Shown here piece by piece: positions 35,270-43,054 of a stretch of 64,000 nucleotides of DNA. The first letter of the stretch is position 1. Each line of letters starts with the position of its first letter. The notes under the pieces were generated by a model. The model searched no databases, had not been told where the DNA came from, and saw nothing but the letters and a program-made list of their open reading frames with translations. Location of the stretch: positions 1 through 64,000 of the forward strand of contig JARFQW010000032.1 of NCBI GenBank assembly GCA_029287575.1, in the 5' to 3' direction. The DNA comes from Gammaproteobacteria bacterium (lineage in GTDB: Bacteria; Pseudomonadota; Gammaproteobacteria; Steroidobacterales; XN24). A program made the translations under genes and the position numbers.

Positions 35270-36493
35270 TCAGCCCCGGTAGGTCAGTCTTTTTCCGGCC
35301 GCCTTCAGGCCTGCCCCGACCGCCGTTCCGGCAAACGCCGCCAGCAACCAAAACCAGCCGTGCAGGCTGCCGCTGGAAGCGCCCCCGAGAAAAGCGCCGA
35401 TGTTGCAGCCGAGCCCGACCACGCCGCCGTAGCCCAGCAGCAGGCCGCCTAGCAACGCGCTGAAGCCCTCGCCGGGGCGGACCTTCCAGTCCACCGCCAG
35501 GCTGCCGGACCGGGCCGCGGCCAGTGCTGTGCCGAGGATCAGTCCGCCGATCATCAGCGTCGCGGTGTGTGTCCACAGACTGGCTTCCAGCGCGTTGATT
35601 CTGGAGTCCGCCGACCAGTAATCCCAGAAGGCCACGTCGAGATCCAGGCCGAAGGCCTGGATGAGATGCGCGCCCCACAACGGCGGCGCCGTCATGATGG
35701 TCCAGGGCCGGCCGGAAAGCACCAGGGTCGCGGCGCAAAGCATCGCGATCACCACCACGCCACGGGACAGGGACCAGGAGCGGTGGGGCCCGAAGGATTC
35801 CTGCAGCGCCGGCCGTGACACTGATCCGTGGCGGACCTTTTCCAGCCAGAGGCTGGCGCCGGCCAACAGTCCGATGACCGCCAGGTTGCCCGCCATGCCG
35901 GGCACCGTCCCCCACTCCCTGGGCAGGGACACGGCGAACCAGCTGGCCCGGGCTTCCCACCAGCCGAAGTGGGCGCTGCCGAGGGTCGCGCCCGCCATCA
36001 TGGCCACGACCACGATGACGTAGCGAAACTTGCCTCGTCCCACGGCCGACAGCGATCCCGACGAGCAGGCGGACGCGAGCTGCGCACCGATGCCGAAGAG
36101 AAAGGCGCCGGCGAGCAGCGCCACGCCGACCGGCCGCACAATGTCGAGAACCGGCTGGCCGAACGCCGCACCGCGGGCAAACAGCGGAAAAAACACCAGG
36201 CTCAGAATCGCCAGGAGCGCGAGCTGGGACCGCAGTCCCGCCCCGCGGCCGTCGATTACCTGGGCCCGCCAGGCACCGGCGAACCCGAACCCGGACTTCT
36301 GCAGGGCAAATCCCAGCCCGCTGCCCACGAGCAGCAGCAGGGCGGGCCGCACGCCTGCGTTGTCATAGGCGAACCAGGTCGCAACGCTCAGCAGGACCAC
36401 TACGCCGGCCAGCGGGAGCACACGAGCCGAATCCAGGCCCCGCCGCGCGGGCGCAAGGGTCTGCGAACCAAGAATAGCGGCGAGTGGGGGCAT
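35270..36493 (-). CDS. YeeE/YedE-family sulfur-compound transporter
   Basis: The 407-residue membrane protein has about ten helices and the duplicated Sulf_transp signature. The first half has GAQLASACSSGSLSAVGRGK and the second has GYGGVVGLGCNIGAFLGG; the cysteines are those proposed to carry thiosulfate or related sulfur species in YeeE. It probably imports a reduced sulfur compound across the inner membrane. The ATG at 36493 is chosen over a TTG at 36547; its ribosome site is poor. A double dyad lies upstream at 36561-36591. Confidence 0.85.
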   Translation of the reverse strand: MPPLAAILGSQTLAPARRGLDSARVLPLAGVVVLLSVATWFAYDNAGVRPALLLLVGSGLGFALQKSGFGFAGAWRAQVIDGRGAGLRSQLALLAILSLVFFPLFARGAAFGQPVLDIVRPVGVALLAGAFLFGIGAQLASACSSGSLSAVGRGKFRYVIVVVAMMAGATLGSAHFGWWEARASWFAVSLPREWGTVPGMAGNLAVIGLLAGASLWLEKVRHGSVSRPALQESFGPHRSWSLSRGVVVIAMLCAATLVLSGRPWTIMTAPPLWGAHLIQAFGLDLDVAFWDYWSADSRINALEASLWTHTATLMIGGLILGTALAAARSGSLAVDWKVRPGEGFSALLGGLLLGYGGVVGLGCNIGAFLGGASSGSLHGWFWLLAAFAGTAVGAGLKAAGKRLTYRG

Positions 36494-36560
36494 AACCGAT
36501 CCGACCGGGGATGACGGGACGTCGAAACCTACACGAGGCCCGGCCAAGCCAGAACGAAGG

Positions 36561-36591
36561 GATCATGATGATCCTATAACCAAAAGTTATA
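36561..36591. promoter_or_regulatory. Adjacent dyads upstream of the YeeE gene
   Basis: GATCAT-G-ATGATC (36561-36573) is a perfect palindrome. It is followed at once by TATAAC-N5-GTTATA (36575-36591), a perfect 6-bp inverted repeat. The second resembles the AT-rich dyads bound by ArsR-type repressors that often control YeeE genes. No such regulator gene is seen beside it, so its binding protein is unknown. Confidence 0.5.
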
Positions 36592-36715
36592 AGGCGTGTT
36601 GGCGGGGCGCTCGCTTCGACACTCTTCGCTGCGGCAGGTCGGTCGGATCCGGTCGCGGTCCCGGGTGGACACAGCGGGCGGGCGACGCAACGCGTCCAGA
36701 AGAGGGCAGGCAGCC

Positions 36716-37066
36716 ATGACCGACCCGGTTCCCCGACAGCAGTACGCCTTTCGTCCGTCGCCGGGCGGGCTGAAAGCCTGGGATGTGCACCGGCTGATCG
36801 GACTGGCCGCGGACCTGCCAGTCAAGGACGTTGCGCTGGCCGATATCCGGGAGATCGATCAGACCTGCCGGTATGAACCGGACGATCCACCACCAGCCTG
36901 CCGGAGCATTCTCGTGGACGCCGAACCCGTTTTCCGAGCCGAACTTCGCTAGCCGGTCATTCTGGCATCCCACGGCAGCGTGATGGATGGCATGCATCGA
37001 ATTCTGAAGGCGCTGATGGACGGCCGGGACATCATCCGCGCGGTGCAGTTCAACACCGATCCCTAA
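36716..37066 (+). pseudogene. ParB-like small protein gene with two nonsense codons
   Basis: The frame starts at ATG 36716 (MTDPVPRQQYAFRPSPGGLK) and runs through AWDVHRLIGLAADLPVKDV and ADIREIDQTC. A TAG at 36950-36952 interrupts it, after which PVILASHGSVMDGMHRILKA and LMDGRDIIRAVQFNTDP continue in the same frame to a second stop at 37064. Related proteins of about 120 residues read through both positions, with PVIL...GRVMDGMHR and DPEPDY. Two in-frame stops indicate a decayed gene rather than a single read error. Confidence 0.8.
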
Positions 37067-37204
37067 CCGGGCTACGGGGCCGGCCACCGTCGAAGCTGCC
37101 ATACTGAGAAAAAGCTGGCGGACCTTGGTCCAGTTCACTGCGGGATGACCCATGATCGTCGATGTCCAGTTCGAAATCCTCGGCCGCTCTGTCGGGGCGA
37201 GACA

Positions 37205-37750
37205 ATGAGCGTCCTGGACCTGCAGCGGTTCGTGGAGGCGGTCGACACCGTCCGCGTGGACGGCCGGGTGGCGGTGGAGGAGAAGCTTCGCGAGGCGGTC
37301 GAACGTCCCGGTGCCGTGCTCGCCGCCGTGGGCGAACCCGAGAAGGCCGGGATAAGAACGATTTTCCGGTCCGACAAACTGACGATCCTGAACATCGTCT
37401 GGGCGCCGCACATGGTGTTGCAGCCTCACGACCACAACATGTGGGCGGTCATCGGCCTGTACACCGGCCGCGAGGACAACTTGATCTGGCGGCGGACCGG
37501 TGAGCACGTTGAGGCCAGCGGGGGCGTGTCGCTGTCGTCGGGCGATGTGTTCGGGATGGACGCCGACGGGGTGCACTCGGTGCTGAATCCGATTTCCCGC
37601 CTGACCGGGGCCCTGCACATCTACGGCGGGGACTTCTTTGCCCCGGGGCGTCATCAGTGGGATCCCGAAACCCTTCAGCAAGAGCCCTTCGACGTGGACG
37701 CGCTGAGGCGATCGTTCGCCGCGGCCGAGAAGCGCTTTGCCGCGGCATGA
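37205..37750 (+). CDS. Cupin / cysteine-dioxygenase-like protein
   Basis: The 181-residue protein has one cupin domain with QPHDHNMWAVIGLYTGREDN (about 79-98), where the two His residues fit metal binding, and a later GMDADGVHSVLNP. This resembles the cysteine dioxygenase / thiol dioxygenase branch, but key residues of true cysteine dioxygenase cannot be confirmed by eye. The protein is likely cytoplasmic and iron-dependent. The start at 37205 agrees with the family N-terminus; GGCGAG lies upstream. It is followed by a GFA-family gene. Confidence 0.75.
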   Translation: MSVLDLQRFVEAVDTVRVDGRVAVEEKLREAVERPGAVLAAVGEPEKAGIRTIFRSDKLTILNIVWAPHMVLQPHDHNMWAVIGLYTGREDNLIWRRTGEHVEASGGVSLSSGDVFGMDADGVHSVLNPISRLTGALHIYGGDFFAPGRHQWDPETLQQEPFDVDALRRSFAAAEKRFAAA

Positions 37751-37817
37751 ACGCTGCGCCTGCGCGAAACGGGACCCTACCCCCGGCCCCGGCCGGTGAG
37801 GCTGGCGGAGCGACCGC

Positions 37818-38237
37818 ATGACCGTGACCGGTGAATGCTTCTGCGGAGCGATTCAGTACCAAGTCCGGGGCGGACTCGCAAATGCCCGGTCCTGCCACTG
37901 TTCCCGCTGCCGGAAGGTGTTCGGCGGCGCCGCGTCGGCGTTTGCCGAACTGGCAGACCTGGCCGTGTTCCGCTGGACTCGCGGAGAGCAAAATCTGCGC
38001 CGCTATATCGGCGCGAGCGGCTGGGGGCTGGGGTTTTGCCGGACCTGCGGATCGGCCCTGTGCGGGCTGCACCGGGGCAAGGTCGTGGGCGTGACCCTCG
38101 GGACGGTCAACGGTGATCCCGGAGTCGAACTCACCGCGCATATTTACGTCAATTCCCGGGCGCCCTGGGACCACATCGACGGGACGATTCCCCGGTATGC
38201 GGAGGGCCTGCCAGAACAGTCGCAGGGATCCGACTAG
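37818..38237 (+). CDS. GFA-family (glutathione-dependent formaldehyde-activating-like) zinc protein
   Basis: The 139-residue protein has the GFA/CENP-V fold signature: GECFCGAIQYQV, SCHCSRCRKVFGG and FCRTCGSALC. The Cys clusters bind two zinc ions. Despite the family name, the formaldehyde-glutathione activity is doubtful for most members, so no reaction is assigned. GGAG lies seven bases before the start. A short tandem repeat begins 15 bases after the stop. Confidence 0.88.
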   Translation: MTVTGECFCGAIQYQVRGGLANARSCHCSRCRKVFGGAASAFAELADLAVFRWTRGEQNLRRYIGASGWGLGFCRTCGSALCGLHRGKVVGVTLGTVNGDPGVELTAHIYVNSRAPWDHIDGTIPRYAEGLPEQSQGSD

Positions 38238-38252
38238 AGACCATTGCGGCCG

Positions 38253-38294
38253 GGCCGAAGTACGCGGGCCGAAGTACGCGGGCCGAAGTACGCG
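38253..38294. repeat. Three perfect 14-bp tandem repeats
   Basis: GGCCGAAGTACGCG is repeated three times without mismatch and followed by a fragment of a fourth copy. It lies in the gap after the GFA gene. Copy number may vary between strains; no protein is encoded here. Confidence 0.9.
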
Positions 38295-38433
38295 GGCCGG
38301 GGCACCGGGCGGGCCTGGTCCTCGATTGGGAGGCATGGACGAATGACGCTGGAAGCGCCACGCCCGGGTCCGGGCTCCGCCGCATGTTCCGATGGCTATG
38401 GTTCCGGGCCAGCACCAAGGTGGTGTCAGAGCA

Positions 38434-38854
38434 TCAGTCTTCCTTGATGGCCAAGCTCAGCCCCTGCACCGTGTTTTGGGCAATTGCTACGGTGAAGTCC
38501 GGGGTATCGCCCTTGCCTTTGACCTTAACGTGCTCACCCCAGTCCACCTCGGAATGAAATTGGTCATCGCCGAGGGTGCCGCGAAAAGCGGCGCTGATGA
38601 GATCAGCCATGTCGTTGGCCCCCGTGCCCTCCGGAATCGCCACCGTCACGGTGGCCGCCTCCCGCGCAGCGCCGTCATCCGCCGGCTCAAAGGTGAGCGT
38701 AAAGCTCAGCGAGCCCGCGCTCTTGGACTTTCCGCTGACGGAAATTTTCCAGTCATCGTCCCAGCGATCATCGGCCTGTGTCACAGGCGCCAGTCCCAGC
38801 AAGACTAACGACGCCGGCCACTAGCCCGAGTTTTCGTGCGAGTGCTTTGATCAT
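38434..38854 (-). pseudogene. Small secreted protein gene with frameshift in the signal peptide
   Basis: A strong start exists at 38854 (AAGGGGAG four bases upstream) and encodes MIKALARKLGLVA, the front of a signal peptide, but that frame stops at about 38776. In the next frame the signal continues as ASLVLLGLAPVTQADD and then runs for 110 residues (WKISVSGKSKSAGSLSFTLT, PEGTGANDMADLISAAFRG) to 38434. Removing one base near 38820 restores a 135-residue secreted protein with a TQA cleavage site. The mature protein is unknown. A sequencing error is possible. Confidence 0.7.
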
Positions 38855-39381
38855 GAATCTCCCCTTGCGGTGCCGGCGTCAAGTATTCAACATTTTCGCG
38901 GCCGAAGCGCGGAGCACAGCTCGCACACCAGCCGGGCGATGGAAGCCCTGAGCGCAGGATCCGGTTCAAAAGTCCCTCGCCCCGGTCATGCCATGCGCCA
39001 TGGAACCTCCGGGAATCTCCTCGGATGAGTGAGCATAAACGCCAATCCCGGCCAGCGGCGCGAGATCCGGGGGAGCATGCTGGAAGCCCGATGCCACTGT
39101 GAGCGGTTCTCCCGAAGATCTGGCGCGGCTGATGTCCGTCCAGAAACACGGCCGTAGCCCTTGTCGGCCGGAAGTCCGCACACATTGCGTGCTTGGGGAC
39201 CCTGGTCTCCACGACAGAGGGAAGAAATCAGTCCAGCGCGAGATCGCACCCGCAACACCATACCCCCATCGCAACGATGGTCGTCGAAGGGGCTTCAGGT
39301 GCGTGTAACATCTCGTCGACTGACCTTCCGCCGGACACTCTTGGGCTCGGACGCAGGCCAGAAACGCGCCTTGAATGAAAT
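38855..39381. other. Intergenic region without a recognisable gene
   Basis: These 527 bases between the frameshifted secreted-protein gene and the tRNA gene contain no convincing coding sequence. The longest minus-strand frame (to 38966) would start inside the tRNA gene and has no family resemblance. A short 6-bp dyad CCATCG/CGATGG is at about 39268-39282. Confidence 0.45.
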
Positions 39382-39458
<77 letters not shown>

Positions 39459-39652
39459 GAATTTCGTTGTGCCCGCGCAGCAGGATCCCGCTGCCGATGG
39501 CGGCATGCGCGTAGCCGGGACTATAACCTGAATCCCTCCAAGACGGTGCCGGTGTTCGGTATTTGACTATCGAGTCTGACCGGTCAGCTCGCTACCTCGG
39601 TCTTGCAGCCTATCGGTCATCGTGGACTGTTATCGATGCAGCGGCCGATAGG

Positions 39653-39679
39653 AAAAACCCCGCGCGAGGCGGGGCTTTT
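39653..39679 (-). terminator. Rho-independent terminator after the beta-propeller gene
   Basis: A short stem CCCCGC/GCGGGG-type hairpin has five adenines on its left and four thymines on its right, so it can stop transcription in both directions. Its main user is the minus-strand gene that ends 55 bases upstream at 39734. Confidence 0.85.
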
Positions 39680-39733
39680 CGGAACATGCACTGGGTGAAA
39701 ATGCGCTGGCCGCGGCCAGCCTTCCCCAGCCGG

Positions 39734-40696
39734 CTATTTCCCCGGGCGAATCCTCACCTTCGAAAGGAAGTACTCCGTGGTTGGCTCCGGAAATTCGAAG
39801 TACTTCGCGTTGTTCACATAGAGTGAACTGCCGAAAATCGCGCCGCTGGCGACGCCGTCCAGCAGGTCGGGGTCGGTAATCGTCTCCACGATGGTCCCCG
39901 AAAGCAGGTCCTTGCTCAGCTCCACGACGAGTATGCGGTCGCTGTCCGGAACAAAGGCCGGGACCAGGATATAGAGCGTGCGGCCCGCCATGATGATGCC
40001 GTCCAGGAACCCGTCCAGCGGCGGATCGATGCTGATTTCTTTCGCATCGCCGGTGGCTGGGTCTACCCGGAAGAGCAGAGCTCGGAAGGAATCGCCGATG
40101 ATCAGGGTCTTGCCGTCGGGCGTCGCCACGATGCCGTTCGAAACGCCGTCTCCGAATTCTCCGGTCAGGGGAATCGCGGTGCCCGCGTCGGACGCCGGCA
40201 GGCCGCCGTTCTTCGCCAGCGGGAGCCGGTACAGAAACGGTCCCGCGAAATCGGTGATGTAGACGGCGTCCTGGGTGATTGCCAGGTCGTTAAGCACCGA
40301 CTGACCCGGTGAGGCCAGCTGGTACTCGGAGATCAGCGCGCCGTTGTCCGCGTCATACACGAAAACATTGCCGTTAAAACATCCGGCGCCGAACAAATAG
40401 TTCGTCCGGGGATCGATGCGCATTCCCAGCAGCCGGCACGTGGCCTCTGTCCAAGGTTCGATGACGTCAACGATGAGTTCGCCTTTGCCGGACCGCAGGT
40501 CGGCCTTGTAGATGGATCCGTCAAGCGAGCCCTGATAGGCGGTGTGGCCCTTGCCGATCGTAAAACCCTCCGGCGGAGATCCAGGCTGGGTGGGGACGGT
40601 TGTCGGGAAGGGCTTTTCGCGGGCGTCGGCGGGCGCGCTGGCTAGCGCGGATGCGGCGAGCGCCACGGGGATCAGGAACACAAAACCTTTTTTCAT
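39734..40696 (-). CDS. Secreted SMP-30/NHL-like beta-propeller protein
   Basis: The 320-residue protein starts with a signal peptide (MKKGFVFLIPVALAASALAS, cleavage near ADA). The mature part forms a six-bladed propeller: repeated strands such as GHTAYQGSLDGSIYKADLRS, LLGMRIDPRTNYLFGAG, NDLAITQDAVYITDFAGP and GIVATPDGKTLIIGDSFR. It resembles SMP-30/gluconolactonase-like proteins found in the periplasm; the metal-binding residues cannot be fixed by eye, so lactonase activity is unproven. GGGAG lies six bases before the start. A terminator follows. Confidence 0.82.
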   Translation of the reverse strand: MKKGFVFLIPVALAASALASAPADAREKPFPTTVPTQPGSPPEGFTIGKGHTAYQGSLDGSIYKADLRSGKGELIVDVIEPWTEATCRLLGMRIDPRTNYLFGAGCFNGNVFVYDADNGALISEYQLASPGQSVLNDLAITQDAVYITDFAGPFLYRLPLAKNGGLPASDAGTAIPLTGEFGDGVSNGIVATPDGKTLIIGDSFRALLFRVDPATGDAKEISIDPPLDGFLDGIIMAGRTLYILVPAFVPDSDRILVVELSKDLLSGTIVETITDPDLLDGVASGAIFGSSLYVNNAKYFEFPEPTTEYFLSKVRIRPGK

Positions 40697-41054
40697 CAGG
40701 AACTCCCATTGTTTACAGATGATCGGCGAACGGTGTGTTCGACTCGACCTCTCTTCGGCGGTAGCCCGGCAATCCTGGCGCTCTTCTCAAGGAGAATGAA
40801 TCACTCTCCGGCGATTGTCAGGACCCGTGACTTTCCGTCCCCACTTTGCAGTGGGTATGGCTTTGCCTCGTAAGGGTATAGGCGCTGCCTGGCCTGAAAG
40901 CGAGCACGTTTAGGGACTTTCGCCGTGATGAACGGCGAAAGCGTCATTATTGTTAAGTCAATGATCAGGAATCAGTTTCAGCGCTCTCGGTTCGGACCGC
41001 GCTGTGCGTGCTGGGGTCTCTTACGAAACGGAGCCGGATGGACGATCAGACGCT
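40697..41054. other. Intergenic region upstream of the beta-propeller gene
   Basis: About 358 bases contain no gene I can support. It must include the promoter of the minus-strand propeller gene. The only clear structure is the 9-bp inverted repeat at 40917-40941. Confidence 0.45.
40917..40941. repeat. Perfect 9-bp inverted repeat
   Basis: CTTTCGCCG (40917-40925) and CGGCGAAAG (40933-40941) flank a 7-base centre. No T-tract follows on either strand, so an operator or RNA hairpin is more likely than a simple terminator. Confidence 0.65.
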
Positions 41055-41283
41055 TCAATGTATCAGGCCGGCGGCCCGGACGGCTTGTCGTTCCGGTGGC
41101 CGTCCCGGTGAAACCCTGTGTTCGTAGGTCACGGTGATTTGGCCTTCGATCATGTAGCCCCAGTGAGGACAATTGCAGGCGTCGTTATCCAGGCTGCAAC
41201 AGGGGCCCAAGGTCCGATCCGGCCGCGAGACTGAAGTATTCGCCGCCGATCTCTCCATAGCCTGAAGCCGCGTCGAAGTTCAT
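41055..41283 (-). pseudogene. Cupin-domain gene broken by frameshifts
   Basis: From ATG 41283 the frame encodes MNFDAASGYGEIGGEYFSLA and AGSDLGPLLQPG, then stops. In the next frame LDNDACNCPHWGYMIEGQIT and VTYEH continue, which matches a common small cupin family in which GLxxDxCxCPHWGY follows the LGPLLQ segment. Farther on, a further degenerate stretch (ERQAVRAAGLIH) resembles the end of motif I. At least one frameshift near 41190 separates the parts and the C-terminal half is eroded. No function is expected. Confidence 0.75.
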
Positions 41284-41599
41284 TTTCTGCCGGCAGACTG
41301 CCCCGGGTGCTTCGTCTGTCGCCGGAGTGTCCTGTTTCGCTATCCGCACGGTTCCTCTCCCCCGTTGTTCTTCTTGGTTCTCCTGGTCAACGAGCCCTCA
41401 GGTTCTTCGGAATGCTCGCTGACCTTGTCTATAGAGATAGAACCGTATTTCTTATTTGGGGCACACTGGTTCAACTCAGACCAAGTTGCCGCCGGGGTAT
41501 GGGAAAGACCCGAACCCGGTTCCTCGCTGAAGCGCAGTCGGTTCAGATACAGTTCAATGGTCAGGGCGAGCGTTATTGCTGCAAGGAGGCCCGCAAGTC
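41284..41599. other. Intergenic region without a recognisable gene
   Basis: About 316 bases precede the lipoprotein gene. It is locally less GC-rich than its surroundings (around 41360-41480) and contains no ORF with family resemblance. It presumably contains the promoter for the lipoprotein gene. Confidence 0.4.
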
Positions 41600-42907
41600 A
41601 TGTCTCAAAGACCTGAAAGCTGCTGTTGGCCTGCCCTGCTTGTCGTGTTGATCGTGGCGGGCTGCGGCTACTCCCCAAGCGTTCCCCCGGAGGCCCGGGA
41701 ACAGGCGGCTGCCGTCGACTGTGCCCAGACGACCTGCGTTGACTTCATCTACATTCATGGCGCGGCCACCCATACCGAGGCCGACCGCCAGTACGTGCTG
41801 GAGCGTGTGGGCGTGATGCACGAAGAATTGTCCGCGGCCCTCTACGCCACGCCGGAATTCGTCGAAGGCGCGCTCGAAGACGGGCGCCTGGCCATCGCAC
41901 CGGAACCGGTGCTGTATTTCTGGGGCGGCGATGTCTCCCTGGTGCGGGACATCGAGATCATCGAGGCGATGCTGGACGCCCGCCAGGCGCGGGAGGGGGG
42001 CGGTATCCGCACCTTTTACGGCAACGTGCATCGGCGCATGTCCGAAGCCATACACGATCTCTTCTGGGCCGCCAGCGATGCCCATCGCTACCAGATCACC
42101 GATTCGCTGCACGCCAAGGTCCGGGAATCCCGGGGACAGGGCCGCAAGGTAGTCCTCCTCGGATACAGCGCGGGATCCGTCATCCTGACGTCCTATGCGC
42201 TGCATCGGGTCCGGGGCATCCATCTCGGCGAGTTTGCGCGCATCCTGCGCGGGAGCGAGGCCCTCAGGGACCTGTTTGCCGGCCGTGACGAATGGACCTG
42301 CGGTGAGGCCCTGCTCGACTCCGGCCTCGTGGAAGTGGACGAGCGCGGCCTGCTACGGGCACGGCTGGAGGACGCCACGACCCAGCGTGAGCTGAATCTC
42401 GACGCCTTTCGCGAGGCCTACTGGCGGGACCGGCTTGCCGCCTTGCCCGCCCTGACCCGGCGCTATTGCCTGGACCAAGACACCCTGATCGGCGGGGTCA
42501 CCTTCGGCAGCATGGCCAATCTGCTGACGTCGAAGAGCGACGACGCCGCCGGTGAGATGCTGGTCCTGGCCGCCCGTGAGCTGAAGCGACAGGGGGCTTT
42601 CTGGCTGAACGTCAACCACGCCGATGATCTGGTGGGGTTCAACGTCTATCCGGAGGTGGACCTGATCGCCCGTCTGGAGCACAGCCTCGGCCTGCCACCA
42701 GTGGACGGGACCGGGTTCACGCGCAGCGCGGAGCCGGAGTACGGCGGAGCCACTCTCGTCAGCGCGCACAGCTGGTACCTGACCCATCCGCCGGCGTTTG
42801 CCGCCCTGGTGGCCGATACCTATGCGCAGGGCTACCGGGAACGCCGGTCCGCGCCCGCAAGACCCTCCGCAACCGGCACCGACGGCGAGTCGCGCGGGGG
42901 CGACTAG
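41600..42907 (+). CDS. Predicted lipoprotein with GxSxG hydrolase motif
   Basis: The 435-residue protein begins MSQRPESCCWPALLVVLIVA and has the lipobox VAGC, so it should be a lipoprotein anchored by Cys25. The mature part has VDFIYIHGAATH (a possible oxyanion strand) and VVLLGYSAGSVILTSYAL, whose GYSAG fits the nucleophile elbow of an alpha/beta hydrolase. Length and spacing do not match any hydrolase family I can name, so the reaction is unknown. AGGAGG is about ten bases before the start at 41600. It is transcribed toward a dehydrogenase gene 147 bases away. Confidence 0.75.
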   Translation: MSQRPESCCWPALLVVLIVAGCGYSPSVPPEAREQAAAVDCAQTTCVDFIYIHGAATHTEADRQYVLERVGVMHEELSAALYATPEFVEGALEDGRLAIAPEPVLYFWGGDVSLVRDIEIIEAMLDARQAREGGGIRTFYGNVHRRMSEAIHDLFWAASDAHRYQITDSLHAKVRESRGQGRKVVLLGYSAGSVILTSYALHRVRGIHLGEFARILRGSEALRDLFAGRDEWTCGEALLDSGLVEVDERGLLRARLEDATTQRELNLDAFREAYWRDRLAALPALTRRYCLDQDTLIGGVTFGSMANLLTSKSDDAAGEMLVLAARELKRQGAFWLNVNHADDLVGFNVYPEVDLIARLEHSLGLPPVDGTGFTRSAEPEYGGATLVSAHSWYLTHPPAFAALVADTYAQGYRERRSAPARPSATGTDGESRGGD

Positions 42908-43054
42908 CCGCCGCGTCCGGCCTGCGGTCATTGCCGCCGTCCTGCCCGCGTGGCGGTGTCTCCGCCCACCGGCTATGGTCTTTCCCGTTCGAGGCGCTCC
43001 GGACAGGGAGCGCGGGGTATCGGCCGGCGCCGTCGTCCGGCCAGGGAAGATGTC

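Noticed and set aside
41307-41651. A 114-residue plus-strand frame upstream of the lipoprotein
   Set aside because: It overlaps the true gene start in another frame, has no ribosome site and no similarity to any family I know.
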